DNA from: Neurospora tetrasperma FGSC 2508
Lineage: Eukaryota; Ascomycota; Sordariomycetes; Sordariales; Sordariaceae
DNA: 64,000 nucleotides
Assembly (NCBI RefSeq): GCF_000213175.1
Contig: NW_009799099.1
Span: 1,253,560 to 1,317,559, forward strand
Direction: 5' to 3'
Positions 12,909-24,476 of the stretch are shown piece after piece. Position numbers and translations under genes: made by a program. The notes under the pieces were generated by a model, which saw nothing but the letters and a program-made list of their open reading frames with translations, was not told the origin of the DNA and ran no database searches. Every line of letters begins with the position of its first letter. The stretch's first letter is position 1.

Positions 12909-14556
12909 AATTTGACTTGAGGCATTCTGAACCCGACAACTCTGTTTTTCTGTTTCTCTGGACTTCCAATTCTCTTCTTTCGGCAGGTGTTTTCAACGGC
13001 TTGCATTGATCGGGTCATCGGGGTACGGTGTTTGGTTTGGAGATCAATTGGTTAATTTTCTGCTTTTATACTACTCATATATGGGAAACGAAACCCGGTA
13101 AAGAGACAGTAACGACACGTCTATGTTTCGCACATCGCATGGTATGGGATTTATTGGGATACGATCTGGGCACGAGATAGAGGACTCAAAGCCATGGCAA
13201 GGAGAGGAAACGGGATGCGTGGGAACGCTCTGGGACTATGGTCAAGGACAGCATCGGGAAATGTAGCGCATGATGATGAAGCAATGGGAATTTTTATCTT
13301 GGGGTTCACTCGATTTTTTTTTTTTTTTTTGGTCTGAATTTTGGTTGTATCTAAGGCACGGGAATGACGACGTAACGTACCTCTTACAAACATACCAACG
13401 TTTTGGATACCCTAGACTTATACCATAAAGGAACCCTTTCACAACCACAATGTGGATCGGCATTCCAAACAGTGAAATATCGCATACTCAACTGCATAAG
13501 AATACGAAATAACAAGCGATGGACTGATGTACACGATCTTGGAACTTCTCACGATGATTTTCTCTTTTCACTTCTTTTCTTACCCATCGTTCACAGGCGT
13601 ATCTTGTATCTCTTCATTATCTCCTCTTCTTGTCCATTATCGCTTACCTTGTGGGATAGCTGACCTCCTTCTTCTTCGCAGGGCACACGAAGACTCTCCA
13701 CACGTGAAGACATTGCCATATTATTGCACTCGCCGACGCCATGAGAACGAAAACCTCAGTTGTTGTCATGGAAACGGTAATTTGTTATGGTTTCGTTAGA
13801 ACAGCGATAGTCTCTACACATCAGCTGCAGATAATCCGAGGGCAAGCGTCGGTATATCTTGTGTCTGCTCATCAACGACCTAATGGCCTACCTACCCTAG
13901 ATCCCGATTTTGTAACAATCAAACAGAGAAGTCTAGAAGCCTTGAAATGGAATGGGCAGTCTGCGACTCGGGTCACTTACGTAAGTCAGTAGTGTCCAAA
14001 AGGAAACAATATGAGGATATAGCTAGGTTCGCTTCCAGTCTTCGTTTCTTGTGCTCCAACCGTCCATTATGATTTCATCTCAACAGTTGAGGTAAGTAGT
14101 AAGCAGGTACTTAGACCGGTATCCAAGTGTACCTAACTTGTCACGCACCGTTCCCTGGATACATAAGGCACTTATACTTGACCTCTCATTCGGGTCGTAG
14201 GTGTGAAACACTACATATATACACTAGATGTATGTATGTATGTATAACGGGTATCTGTACTGTACTCTATGAAGACAGAACATTTTGCTCCTCCTTGTAA
14301 TGCAACAAACCAGGCAAAGACAAAAGATAGAACACATCTTTACGTCGACTGACCACCGAACCAGTTCGCTTACAATTAATTGAATACCAGGCCGAGTTCC
14401 CGTCCATCTCCTGCTCCTCCGTTCTTGCTTATCAGACGCCGACGCCTCTTGTATATAATATGATATATGGTATAGTGTGGTATAGTATGGTACAATATGT
14501 GCTGTAATTGTGTCCGGAAAATTGACCGAGAGAAATGCAATGCAGGTCGAATTTGT
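12909..14556. other. Intergenic, convergent gene ends
   Basis: Region between the J-domain gene and the oppositely oriented acyltransferase gene. It should hold both 3' untranslated regions. A 17-base poly(T) run lies at 13314-13330 and a short GTAT repeat near 14228. No gene seen. Confidence 0.6.
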
Positions 14557-16456
14557 TTATACCAAGACGTAAAGCGAGCAAATCTATTCACTCCAACCGT
14601 TAGTAATCTCCTTAATCTTCCACAATGGAAGGGCAAGGAAAGGAGGGGAACAACTCACCAAACTCAAACCCAAGATCATACTACACCAAAAGCAAACATT
14701 ATTCAACGTCTTCTTGCCCCTGACCAACTCGGTCTTTTGCAGCATCACAATGGGCAGCTGGAGCATCTGGCAAATGAAACCATAGCCTCTCAACTTCTTA
14801 GTGATACAAGCCATAACGATCTCGTGGCCTACGGCCGATATCAAAAAGGTAATGACGGTCGCGTTGGCCTTGCCGACATGCGGCCTGCTGGCGCTGTATA
14901 CGTGTCTCCTCAGGAAATTGTATACGGGCACGTTCCATTCGCGAGAAAATTCCATCCAGTCCGTGCTGTTCCACCAGTCCGAGTAGAAGTGGCGATCGGC
15001 AAAGTGCGTGATCTCGGCGAAGGCGCCGAGGACATACTCGAAGATGACGAGGAAGACGAGCAAGAAGGTGAGCATGAAGGGGAACAGCAGCCAGGAGATG
15101 GTCTCCGCCAGAACGAGGAGGCCTTCGAGCGCCGTCAAAGGACCGGAATCGCCGGCGGCGGCGCGCAGCGTAGGATCGAGACGGATAGAGGCGTCGGTCA
15201 GCGCGGGCAGGATGAATTCCTCCGATATGACGGTCAACAAAAAGATGCACCCGAAGACGGCCAGGACCTTGGACAGCAGGTTCTGCCAGTCGATGGCGGC
15301 GGTGCGCGGGTACTCGATTTCATAGCATAGCGTCGGGCAGCAGAGGTAGTCGAGGTAGTTGGCCCAGGTCAGGTTGGCCGGGTACGTGATGTTGCCCATG
15401 GGCGAGGTGAGTTCGCGGGCGAGGTCCTCGCGAAGCTGAGTGATCTCTTCGTCCTCATTGGGGGTGCTGATCTCCTTGGTTTCCTTGCTGCTGGCTTCGG
15501 CGGCAGCTTCGACCGCGCGCTGCTTGGGGCTGGCGACGGTGCCCAAGGGGTTTTCGGGGGTCGGGTAGAGGTAGGCCGGGGCCTTGGAGGCGGTGGCCGG
15601 GTCGTCGAGCGCTCGCAGACGCTTCTCGGTCTCGGACAGGTGGCCCATGTAGAACGAGTACGAGTGCATTTTCATGAGCAGCACCATGGTGTGTAGCAGC
15701 AGAAACACCTGGGCAGTCCACGTCCACTCCAGCCAAAAGGGAATCACGATCCAAACGGCTAGCCAGATGGCCTGGTAGATGCTCTGGATGGCCATGCCGC
15801 CCTTGGCCCAGGTCAGCACGCCGCCCGCGGGGGCAGCGCGGAAGACCTTGTGTAGTGGGAGGGATACGGCGGTGGTGGCTACCATGAGGAAGTCAGCAAT
15901 GGCAAGATGCCAGAGCTTGACGGTGAAGAGCCCCCAGATCTGGACGCGCAGCGGATAGCCCGTGTCTTTGATGTTGCGTAGGCAGGTGGTGATGGCCATG
16001 ATGGCCAAGCCGATCCAAAAGAGATTGAAGAAGCCATGGAAGTCGCGGTAGTCGCTGTTGGGATCGAAGTGGGATACTCGGCTTGCGAACTCTATCGTGG
16101 GGAAGATGCGGCGGCGTTGCTCGGCGCGGACTTGCTTGCGGGCAGTCGAGAGGGATTGGATGGACGGGGGAGCATCGGACGGAATCGGGGTCGAGCGGCC
16201 GCTGCTTACACCGGTGACACTGATGTCAGCAGATCAGTTAGCACTCTGGAGAGATGTCCGGTAGGTCTCTTCCACGCTTTGTCTTGTTGTGATGGTCGTA
16301 CCTGGTAGCTCCGGTACCGTTTGCATGGTCGCTGTCGCCGTTTGCGTCGTGGGAGAGTTGGGAGACTTGAGTATGCAAGGGTTTCCGTGGTCGAGGCCGG
16401 AGAATGTTGTCGCCTTGGCCGGCGAAGGCGTCCGCTGATGTCGATGTGGATGTCAT
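14557..16456 (-). CDS. Sterol O-acyltransferase (ACAT/ARE type, MBOAT family)
   Basis: Endoplasmic-reticulum enzyme predicted to esterify sterols with acyl-CoA for storage in lipid droplets. Minus-strand exons are 16456-16302, 16219-14659 and 14583-14557, giving 580 residues. The FYxDWWN signature of the ACAT/DGAT1 group is at about 463-469 (FYSDWWN), followed by NVPVYNFLRRHVY, and the presumed catalytic His is at about 517 in SAVGHEIVM. These flanks resemble yeast Are1/Are2 more than DGAT1. Multiple hydrophobic membrane segments flank a polar loop (about 255-320). The N-terminal 90 residues are polar. The last exon encodes only ICSLYVLV plus stop; it follows a GTGAGT...TTACTAAC...TAG intron and restores the hydrophobic end typical of the family. 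Intron 1 has two in-frame acceptors 15 nt apart; the first AG after the GCTAAC branch site was chosen. Confidence 0.88.
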
Positions 16457-18120
16457 GCTCCTCCTTCCCCAACTGAGATTGTACGTCGTCGTATGTGTAT
16501 GTATAATGCGGTGCCTTGCTTAGATGAAGCCGGCCGCGTTGCAGCAAGTGTCTGGTGCTTCTGGACGGACTGGTAAAGACCGATGATGATGCCAGGAACA
16601 CGCGCACGGACAGTAACGAGTTCAGGGTCAGTTCGGTCAGACCCCTTGAATCATGCACCGGGAATGACGAAAGAATAAAGAGAGTTTTAAGAATGTTTCT
16701 GGTAATTTGCGAAACGTGGGAGCTTGCTTCTGCCAATGACAAGCTGTGGTGACATACCGCGGTCGTCTGAGGTTTATTTCCACTTCTTGTGTTTACAGTC
16801 TGGTATCTAACTCTAGTAGTTCATTGTCCTCCTTTTTCAGTTGCCCTTCAGTTATCTAAAGTACCAACGACAACCAGATGAAGCTCTCGTCAGACTTCCG
16901 CCTGTCAAGTCAAATTCCACAATGCAAGACATTGAAACTTTGGACAGTAATCGTCGTCCTATCCCTCTTATTTCCCCGGCATCTAGTCCAAATCTCGATA
17001 CGAAGTGTAAAGTGCAAGCTGTTCTCCGCTGGCCGGCAACAGTCCAAAGTCGCAATACGTCACTTCCACGTGACTATAGCAGGGATTGTGAAGGTTGAAG
17101 GAGGTGATGATAGCATGGATAACCATGTCGGAGCCAAAAATACAATGAAAAAAATGAATAAAAAAGTAAACTTCGATTCGGATAATCGGAAATCACTTGA
17201 GCTCTCCAAATCTTGCAAAGGCGAAATCGCAACATGGCGAGCATGGTCATCCCCCATTTCGGGACGGACATGGAATAGACTGGAACAACACTCATCCAGG
17301 CAAACCCTCGATTGGGGTTGAAGAGTCGAAGCCACAACGGGAAGGGCCGTTCTTTGATACGTGTAGTCGTGGACGCATTGATCCCCGCGGATTACAGATG
17401 GAAACACACAGACAGTCGTCCTTTTTCAATGAAGAAAAACGCCATTGTCATCTCAAGTCCCCGGCCCATGGACCGCGAATGTTTTTTTTTTCTTTTTTTT
17501 TTTTTTTTTTTTTTTTTCTGTCCGGACAACGGAGAGCTCAGAAATCGGAGAGTTCATCATCGTGGGGAGAAATCGTGGGGAGGGATCGTGGGGACAGAGC
17601 CAAAGTCGCCATCACCGGCATCGACATTGACATCGACATCATTCGGAGAAAGAAAGGAAAAAGTGACGTTTAGCTGTACCACGTCTCGTACATTGACTCT
17701 CGGCTTCTTCCCTGTCCAGTTAATCAGTCACACATGGTGCGCCTGTCGGTCATTCTTGGTGGAAGGTCTTGTCCTGCTAGCAAGCCTGCCAACAGGACTC
17801 TCTTGGTGTCTCTTGGTTGATCCCGTGCGCATCGACACATGGACTAAAAGATTTCACTTTTTGGAGGGATTTTTGGGGTCGATGGGATGCATGTCCAAAC
17901 TTGGACGGATATCCAACCAAATATCGTAAAAGGCCGTCAGCGTAGCAATTGTCTTCCCCTTCCAAAGCGTGAAGGGGTCGCAGCCAATGAATTTGGCGGG
18001 TTAGACATCGTGCGAATGTGATGCGGCCCAGAGAGTCAAAGTCGAAGCAGAGCTTCATTACTTGCCAGCGAGTGTCTTGACAGAGTTCAACGCCAAGGTC
18101 TAAAAGCCGATCTCGGCGGA
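16457..18120. other. Acyltransferase upstream region, no gene seen
   Basis: Promoter side of the sterol acyltransferase gene plus further non-coding sequence. A poly(T) tract interrupted by a single C lies at 17482-17517. Open frames are short, overlap on both strands and match nothing I recognise. Confidence 0.55.
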
Positions 18121-18999
18121 TCAGGTCTTATCAACTTGATGGTCGCTATCTTGGATCAAAGATACACCACGGCGGGATATATCTTTTGTGGCAATCAAGC
18201 GGCAGCCTGGCCGCTCCGAATTGGTGAGCCCTGAGATAAGGCAGATGATATTGTTCATGTACAGATCGATGTACCAGAAGGGAACTTTCCCTTGAGTTGC
18301 CGCAAGAAAAGGAACCCCAGTATCAGGTACATGATGACATTGTGATATAAGGGACTGGCCATTGGGCATCTGGGCTGCAGCACATGTGTAACAATAACTG
18401 AAAACCCATACACTAAGATAATCAGCATTACCGAATTCCGTTCGTTGCCGGGCAGGTGCTACAATAGAAAGATTTACTTGGTGATGGACAACTGAATGGA
18501 CTTGTGTGATATTGCAAGATGACCGAAGCCCCGGTGGAACTCCACCCCCCACCCCCAGCACCCAATTGACAATCCCTGGAAACGGAAGGTATCGCCAGAC
18601 TATTTTCCTGAACAAGGGAACTCTCATTTCCATTCCGGCCATCTTTCGATCGATTCTACCTAGTAGGACCTGCCAAACGTGTCTCGGGTAAAATAACATC
18701 ATTTTCAGTCTGGTCGGATTCGTTGAGATGTCGATGAGTCTCTTTGTTCTGTGTTGGTGGTCCACCGGCACAGCAACCATGATGCAATGTCCATCCCTAG
18801 AGGTAATATGCCGCCGTCGTCGTTGGAAATTAAACAGAGAGGACGTGACAGTGGTCACCTGGCATGCTAAAACAGCAAGACTGGCGCGGGACCCGTGCTT
18901 TGGGATATGAGCGCCGTGGGCCATGGTGGTTTTCCAGGCAATGTTCAATTTCCAGACGCTGGCTATTCTAGTCTTCATCACGTTATCACCTGACGGCAT
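18121..18999 (-). CDS. Uncertain orphan open reading frame, 292 codons
   Basis: An uninterrupted ATG-initiated minus-strand frame of 292 codons; the open frame extends slightly further upstream. The predicted protein is basic, has no recognised motif, and includes a few hydrophobic stretches that do not form clear membrane helices. Codon third positions are mixed rather than C-rich as in the window's confirmed genes, which argues against coding. A frame this long is unlikely by chance at roughly 50% GC, and no real gene is visible on the opposite strand to explain it as a shadow. It could be an orphan gene, an eroded gene or chance. Low confidence as a gene. Confidence 0.22.
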   Translation of the reverse strand: MPSGDNVMKTRIASVWKLNIAWKTTMAHGAHIPKHGSRASLAVLACQVTTVTSSLFNFQRRRRHITSRDGHCIMVAVPVDHQHRTKRLIDISTNPTRLKMMLFYPRHVWQVLLGRIDRKMAGMEMRVPLFRKIVWRYLPFPGIVNWVLGVGGGVPPGLRSSCNITQVHSVVHHQVNLSIVAPARQRTEFGNADYLSVWVFSYCYTCAAAQMPNGQSLISQCHHVPDTGVPFLAATQGKVPFWYIDLYMNNIICLISGLTNSERPGCRLIATKDISRRGVSLIQDSDHQVDKT

Positions 19000-20833
19000 G
19001 TTCCACTGGGATTTGGTTGTTTTCGGATCGACGTCAACGTTACCTCCACCCACTGCCTCTTACCCACCCCGCGCGCGGCGACACAGTCGAGATCGAGGAG
19101 TCACCGACACCACGCGAAGAAGAAGTCGCGATACCTTCCATTCCTAGGTTCCTTGTCAGCTTCACCGCAGTTGCCTCGATAGGTGGAGGTACCTACGGGT
19201 ACTGCCTAGGTACCTACCCGCATTACCGGCGAGTCCAGCCCGTTGCTGCCTACCCATACCTAGTGTACTGGTACTGCGACGACAGTCTGCCACTACTGCA
19301 CGCTGTGCCGACTGTCCCTCACGTCCCTGGAAAGCTCCATCGCGACCCTGGGCAACAACTCCAGCCTGGCGTGCAGGTACCCTAGAGGTACCTTGGAATT
19401 AGCAGGCTAGGTAGCTTGGTAGGTACCCGGGTGATCCAGGTGTGGCAGGCCCCCCCAGCGGGAGGTCGCGGTTTGCGAAAGCGCATCAAACTTCCAACCC
19501 CGAAATCGACACCAACAAGGGTCTGCGACAGCGGCAAAAAGCAGAAAGGGGAGAGCCCGAAAGACAGACAAAAAAAAAAAAAAAAAAAAAAAAAGTTCAA
19601 CGGCCGGGGACGAGTCGACTCAGAACAAAAGGGATCAACACCCCAAATCCCGTTTGTCTCTCAATCCTGGACCGAGTGAACTGAGCGAGTCTAAGCCGTC
19701 GTCACATCACATTATCATTACCACCAGCGCACCTAGCCACGCTTCTCTCTTTCACTATCAACCTACGACATCAAGTGACGACGCTATCTACCAACCTATT
19801 TGTCTAACGGGACTACTACATACCTGCAAGCGGAACTCAGGACTGGAGCGTGGTATAGCACAGCCTTGCCGGGCTCGTCACTCCGGGCATTCCCGTTCCA
19901 CTGCGGTTGGGGCTTGTACTCTTTTGGAATCGGCGGATTTTGGTCCAGAGGGCCGAATCGCCGACAATTTGGCCAGTTTGGGGGGAGGAGGAGATAAACC
20001 TCAGTCAGACTGACCTGGACAAAGCTGGGCTATCAGCAGGCCGTCAGACAGCAGGGCGCAACCGAAGGGAAGCTCTCATCACCTACCCACCTAGGTACCT
20101 ACATACCTACAGCGCACTGGCATCATAGCGCGGAGCCCAAACCCGACACCACACTACTGCATATCCATACAAGGCCCGCCTCTGAAGGACCAGGACACAC
20201 CCGGGCCTGCAATTCGCCAGCTTCTTGCATTTCCCCCCCCAAATCCCTCCAGCTGCATCTCGACCCTCAACAATCTTGCTGTTCTTGTAGGTACCCGGCA
20301 ACCGAAAGGCACCCTGCTGCGGAGCGAATTGCCATAGGCCAGTCATTCGGTCACTTACACCAACCTAGCTCACCAAGGTACCTCGACATAGACTCATCGA
20401 GCCGTTTTAGCCTCGGGGGTTCCACTTACACCCAGATCCTACCTTCACCATCACCGACATCACTGCGACTACTTGGGAAAAGGAGGCCTAACCCCGGAAG
20501 ACATTTTCATACAAAAGGACGGGAGGCCCGATAACACAGTACCAGCTAGCCGCGGGTACCTGAATTGCCGTGTGGATATCGACCGTGGACGTGGACGTGG
20601 CCGTGGGACGTGGCCGTGATCGTGATCGTGGGCATGCAAGTGACAGTCAAGACGTTCCAGGATCCGCAGCGCTGACCCGACGCAACCGCAAGTGCATCAC
20701 CTGGGCAGAAAAAGATACCAGGACCAGCACCACGACAGAGGATCCCAGAGGACCACCCCGTGGACCAGGCCCGGACGAGACGAGGACCACCACCAACCAA
20801 CCCGCACTACCAAGCACAGAGTTACCAACGACA
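19000..20833. promoter_or_regulatory. Upstream region of the kinase gene with GGTACC cluster and one short upstream frame
   Basis: Nine GGTACC palindromes start at 19188, 19209, 19376, 19387, 19422, 20094, 20290, 20377 and 20555, several embedded in CCTAGGTACCTAC-like contexts. A 25-base poly(A) run is at 19570-19594. Near the 3' end is a degenerate CGTGGA/CGTGGC repeat (20581-20632). A 13-codon upstream frame, ATG at 20634 to TGA at 20675, would precede the kinase start if transcription begins upstream of it. No protein-coding gene recognised. Confidence 0.5.
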
Positions 20834-23254
20834 ATGTCCTCCAGAAACTCCTACTCGCATTTTTGCTCCTCTCCTCCTCCCCTTTCCTCCTCCTCCTCCT
20901 CCTCCTTTCGGGAGGCTCCCTATGCACAAGGCGACGGTGATGCGCCGCGGAAAGACGCAGCAGCTGCTGTAGCTGCCGCAGGCTTCCTCAACGAGCACAA
21001 TGTCCACCAAAACTCGGCCCTCAACCTCGACTCTCCACCGTCGCCCAAGTTGACCTCTGCCGAGACCCCGGCCGGATCTACATCCGTCTCAACACCGAAG
21101 CGGGAACGCGCCGGCACCCTTTGCAGCAACCTTGATCAAATCCAGTTTCGGTCTCATACCATTGCTCCTTCACCCACCCTGCCGCGCTTTACATCTGCTT
21201 CCACCCCTCCGAGACCTGCTGCGTCTGCGTCTGCGGACAGCAACCTGCACTCGTCCCCGCGGGGTCGCCAGAACCTTCACTCGCCGAGTGGTCACGGATT
21301 ACGACTGCAGACCGAGATAAATCCTATAGTAAACCCATTCGCCACGGCAACCGGCGACAGCTCAACCTTTGGAACCTTGACCTCTTCGCCCACACTTATA
21401 AGGTCGTCGCGTCCTTCCTTGACCCTGCACCACAAATCTTCCGCCTCTTCCCTCAGACCGATTTCTCGAACACCAAGTCTGAGAGCCGGCAGTCTTCCAA
21501 ATCCCTTCAGCCCTATCTCGGCAACGAGCTCCTGTTATCCCAGTCCCGTCATAGCGGCTATGGGCGATGTCACACCCCTGCCATCACCTTTACTGCCCAG
21601 TGATTCACCAGGTCCGTGGAAGAAGCTAGGATATCAAAAAGCTCGCGACACAATACCAGAATCCCATCCCGTCGAAAACGCACCTTTGGCCAACACCGAG
21701 AGCTCGAAGGCTACCGCGGCCATGGTCCTCCCCAAGAAGAAGTCATACGCCGGGCTCGGGTCCGGTCGCAGCGGAGCCGCGAACGATAGCGAGCATCTGC
21801 ACACCCCGTCAACGTCGGCCTCGCATACACGAAACCGGAGTATTAGTGAGTACATTCCGGATCCGATGCATATTCCAAAGCGGATGTCGACCATCTCGGG
21901 AACCCGTGTCCGGCCCGAGCTGAAAAACGTGGAACCGGGATATGACGGCCACATGCGCCGGGAGCCCCACTTGTCCGAAGCGCGGGGTCTTGCGCCCCCC
22001 ATTGAGAAGCCGCCGACACCCCCACCTAGCGAGGCTTCCATGAGTGCCAACGACGTCTCATCACTTGCCGCTTTCGGACTTCCCAACAAAGAATCCTATC
22101 ACGAATATTTCGAGGCCTATGGAAAGCACGACCGGAAGCTGCGCCGCTGGCGCGCTATCAAGATGTTGGGTCAGGGCACCTTTAGCAGAGTTATGCTCGC
22201 CACAAGTCAAATTTCCCCGTCGGACGACGAGGACTGCTCATCCGGCACCGGCATGCATACTCCCGAGCCGACATATTACGACCGCCGCAGTCTTGTTGCC
22301 GTCAAAGTCTGTGAGCATGGACCCCGTGGAGGGGCATCGGAGGACAGGATCGAGATGAGCTTGAAACGAGAATTGGAACTCATGAGGGTTCTGCAACATC
22401 CTTCGTTGGTTCAGCTCAAGGCTTGGAACATTGAGATGACGCGGGCCATTCTGGTGTTGAGTTACTGCCCCGGTGGCGACCTTTTCGACATTGCCAGTCG
22501 TCATCGCGACATTTTAAGCCCGACACTTTTACGCCGCATCTTTTCTGAGGTGGTCGGTGCAGTCAGCTATCTTCATTCGGAGAAGATTGTGCACAGGGAC
22601 ATTAAATTGGAGAGTGAGTCGCATTATCCGTGAGTCCGTGTTGTCAAGGTCTAATCACATGTTACAGATGTCCTTGTCAATCTTACACCTGAGGAGCTCA
22701 GCATACCCACCGATTGGGCAACCTACCCTTACTCAGTCATCACCCTCACCGATCTCGGTCTCTCCCGCCGTGTCGCCGATGACGAAAAGCTCGAAACAAG
22801 ATGCGGCTCGGACGACTATGCCGCCCCCGAAGTCATCATGGGCCAACCCTACGACGGCCGCGCTACTGACGCCTGGTCACTGGGTGTCCTTCTTTACGCG
22901 CTTCTCGAGGGCAGGCTCCCTTTCGACCCGCCCCCCGGAGCCGGTGATTATGCCATGCAGATGCGCATGCGGAGTCGGACTAGTCATCGGATCGCCCGTG
23001 TCGAGTGGCGGTGGATCGAATATGGCGTCCCCAACGGCGAGGACGGTGAGGGCAAGCACGAGGCGGATCCCGCCAAGTTCAGCGCTAAGGGCCTGCAGGG
23101 TGCCAGGGAAGTGGTCGAGGGCCTGCTGAGACGGGCGAGAACCAGATGGCCGCTTACCCAGGCTGCCGCGACCGAGTGGGTCAGCGGTGGCATCCAGGTC
23201 GAGGGAGGAATCCGGTTTAGGGAAGAGGACGATGGAGAGGAGGTCACCCGTTGA
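20834..23254 (+). CDS. Serine/threonine protein kinase with long disordered N-terminus
   Basis: Predicted Ser/Thr kinase of 788 residues in two exons (20834-22613, 22668-23254); the intron splits the Asn codon right after HRDIKLE. The N-terminal about 430 residues are Ser/Pro/Thr-rich with many SP/TP sites and a poly-Ser run. The kinase domain follows: glycine loop LGQGTFSRV, VAVKV with the ATP-binding Lys, HRDIKLEN (HRD at 587-589), DLG at 622-624 in place of DFG, CGSDDYAAPEV in the activation segment and TDAWSLGVLLYALLEGRLPFD. The domain layout suggests the fungal Npr1/Hal/Prr-type or Nim1-like CAMK-related kinases, possibly PRR1-like, but I cannot assign the subfamily. The ATG at 20834 is the first in frame; the upstream open frame begins with GTG. 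A cytosolic signalling role is inferred. Confidence 0.85.
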
Positions 23255-24404
23255 TTTCATCGCTAAGTCTAAGGTGCTTCACATATTTGGGGAGGTTTTT
23301 CTTTTTGTTCCAACAAACTCTCGAGGGCTGAGTTAGTAGCCTCTCTCTTCATTTGCTCGTCTTTTTATTTAGCCTTGGGGGTTCTTGATTCTGCACTTTT
23401 ACTTCATACTTCAACCACCACAACAACCCATTTTGCTTGTTCTTTATTGATGATGAGATAACGAAAAGGGGTTTGGTGGAATTTCTTCGGTTTTGCGTGC
23501 CGGACAGGCGGGTTGGTTGGTGGGTCTACACTGGGACGGACACAAGGTTGGCATTTGCTTTTTTTCCACAACGGCCACGATGGGTAGCGGTTTATACAGG
23601 GAGGTCGACGGACAATATGGATGGAGGCGAGTGAGGAGCGGTGTTTAATGGTCAGGCTTTGCATCAAGTCACACAAAAGAAAAATCAACCGCGCAGTTCG
23701 TTCTATCGGATATAGACAGGGGTTCTGAAGTAGATTCTCATATCGTTTTTACACCTTTCAGCCTACTATATGGAGAAGACTTCCACGGATGATATAGGAA
23801 TTGCATAAGCGGAAAATGAGAAAAGTTTACTTTGTGTACTTGTGTCTCTTCTGATCCGAGCTATGATTAACACGATGCAATGACAAGGAAAAGGGAAGAT
23901 AGAGTCGCGTAGAGAGGGAGCTGAAATCTTTGCATTTCCATCCAAAATAGATGCTCGACACGAACAAATTTATCAAAATGAGGAAATGGGGATTCAACAT
24001 GTGAAGCCCGGTTAACATCCATTCCGCAAATGGAATATGAATGATATATCTATCACGGCTAGACCATCCACGATGAGCTGAGCTACACGTTTTCCGAGTA
24101 AGCCACCCAACGGCGTCCCAACCCACACCAGGGGAATAAATACACATAACCCATTCCGAACTGATGAATGTCACCCTTAAAGCCACACACAATCCCATTC
24201 GACGTGAACCGGATATACTAATCCACCTCGGCTTCAAAATTGGTACGACCAACCATCACAAGAAAACATCTGCTGGAATAAAAAAAAGAAAGGAAGAAAA
24301 AAAAAGGAAAACCAACCAAAAAAAGAAAGCGAAATTACATGTAAAACAAAACTTATAGAAGAGGAGATTATGTCAAAAATCAGAAAGACCCAAAAAATCA
24401 AAGT
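23255..24404. other. Intergenic, kinase 3' side
   Basis: Presumed 3' untranslated region of the kinase gene and downstream spacer. Purine-rich A/G runs near 24280-24340 precede the tRNA gene. No coding gene seen. Confidence 0.6.
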
Positions 24405-24476
24405 CGACCATCCTGGGACTCGAACCCAGAGCCTTTACCACCGGAAAGTAACGCGCTACCGTTGCGCCAAACGGCC
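24405..24476 (-). tRNA. tRNA-Arg (anticodon CCG)
   Basis: Seventy-two nucleotides fold into a standard cloverleaf on the minus strand: acceptor GGCCGTT with GATGGTC (three G-U pairs), D-arm stem GCGC/GCGC with loop AACGGTA, anticodon stem TTACT/GGTAA with loop TTCCGGT, variable loop AGGCT, and T-arm CTGGG-TTCGAGT-CCCAG. The loop gives anticodon CCG, reading the Arg codon CGG. No intron and no encoded CCA. A T-rich Pol III terminator follows on the minus strand within about 12 nt. The D-arm and T-arm match A-box and B-box internal promoters. Confidence 0.93.

Noticed and set aside
14497-15330. 277-codon plus-strand frame opposite the sterol acyltransferase
   Set aside because: Acidic low-complexity shadow of the real gene, whose minus-strand frame carries the MBOAT signatures.
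17482-17517. Long poly(T) as a retroposon tail
   Set aside because: No element body, target-site duplication or coding remnant was seen beside it; similar homopolymer runs occur at 13314 and 19570.
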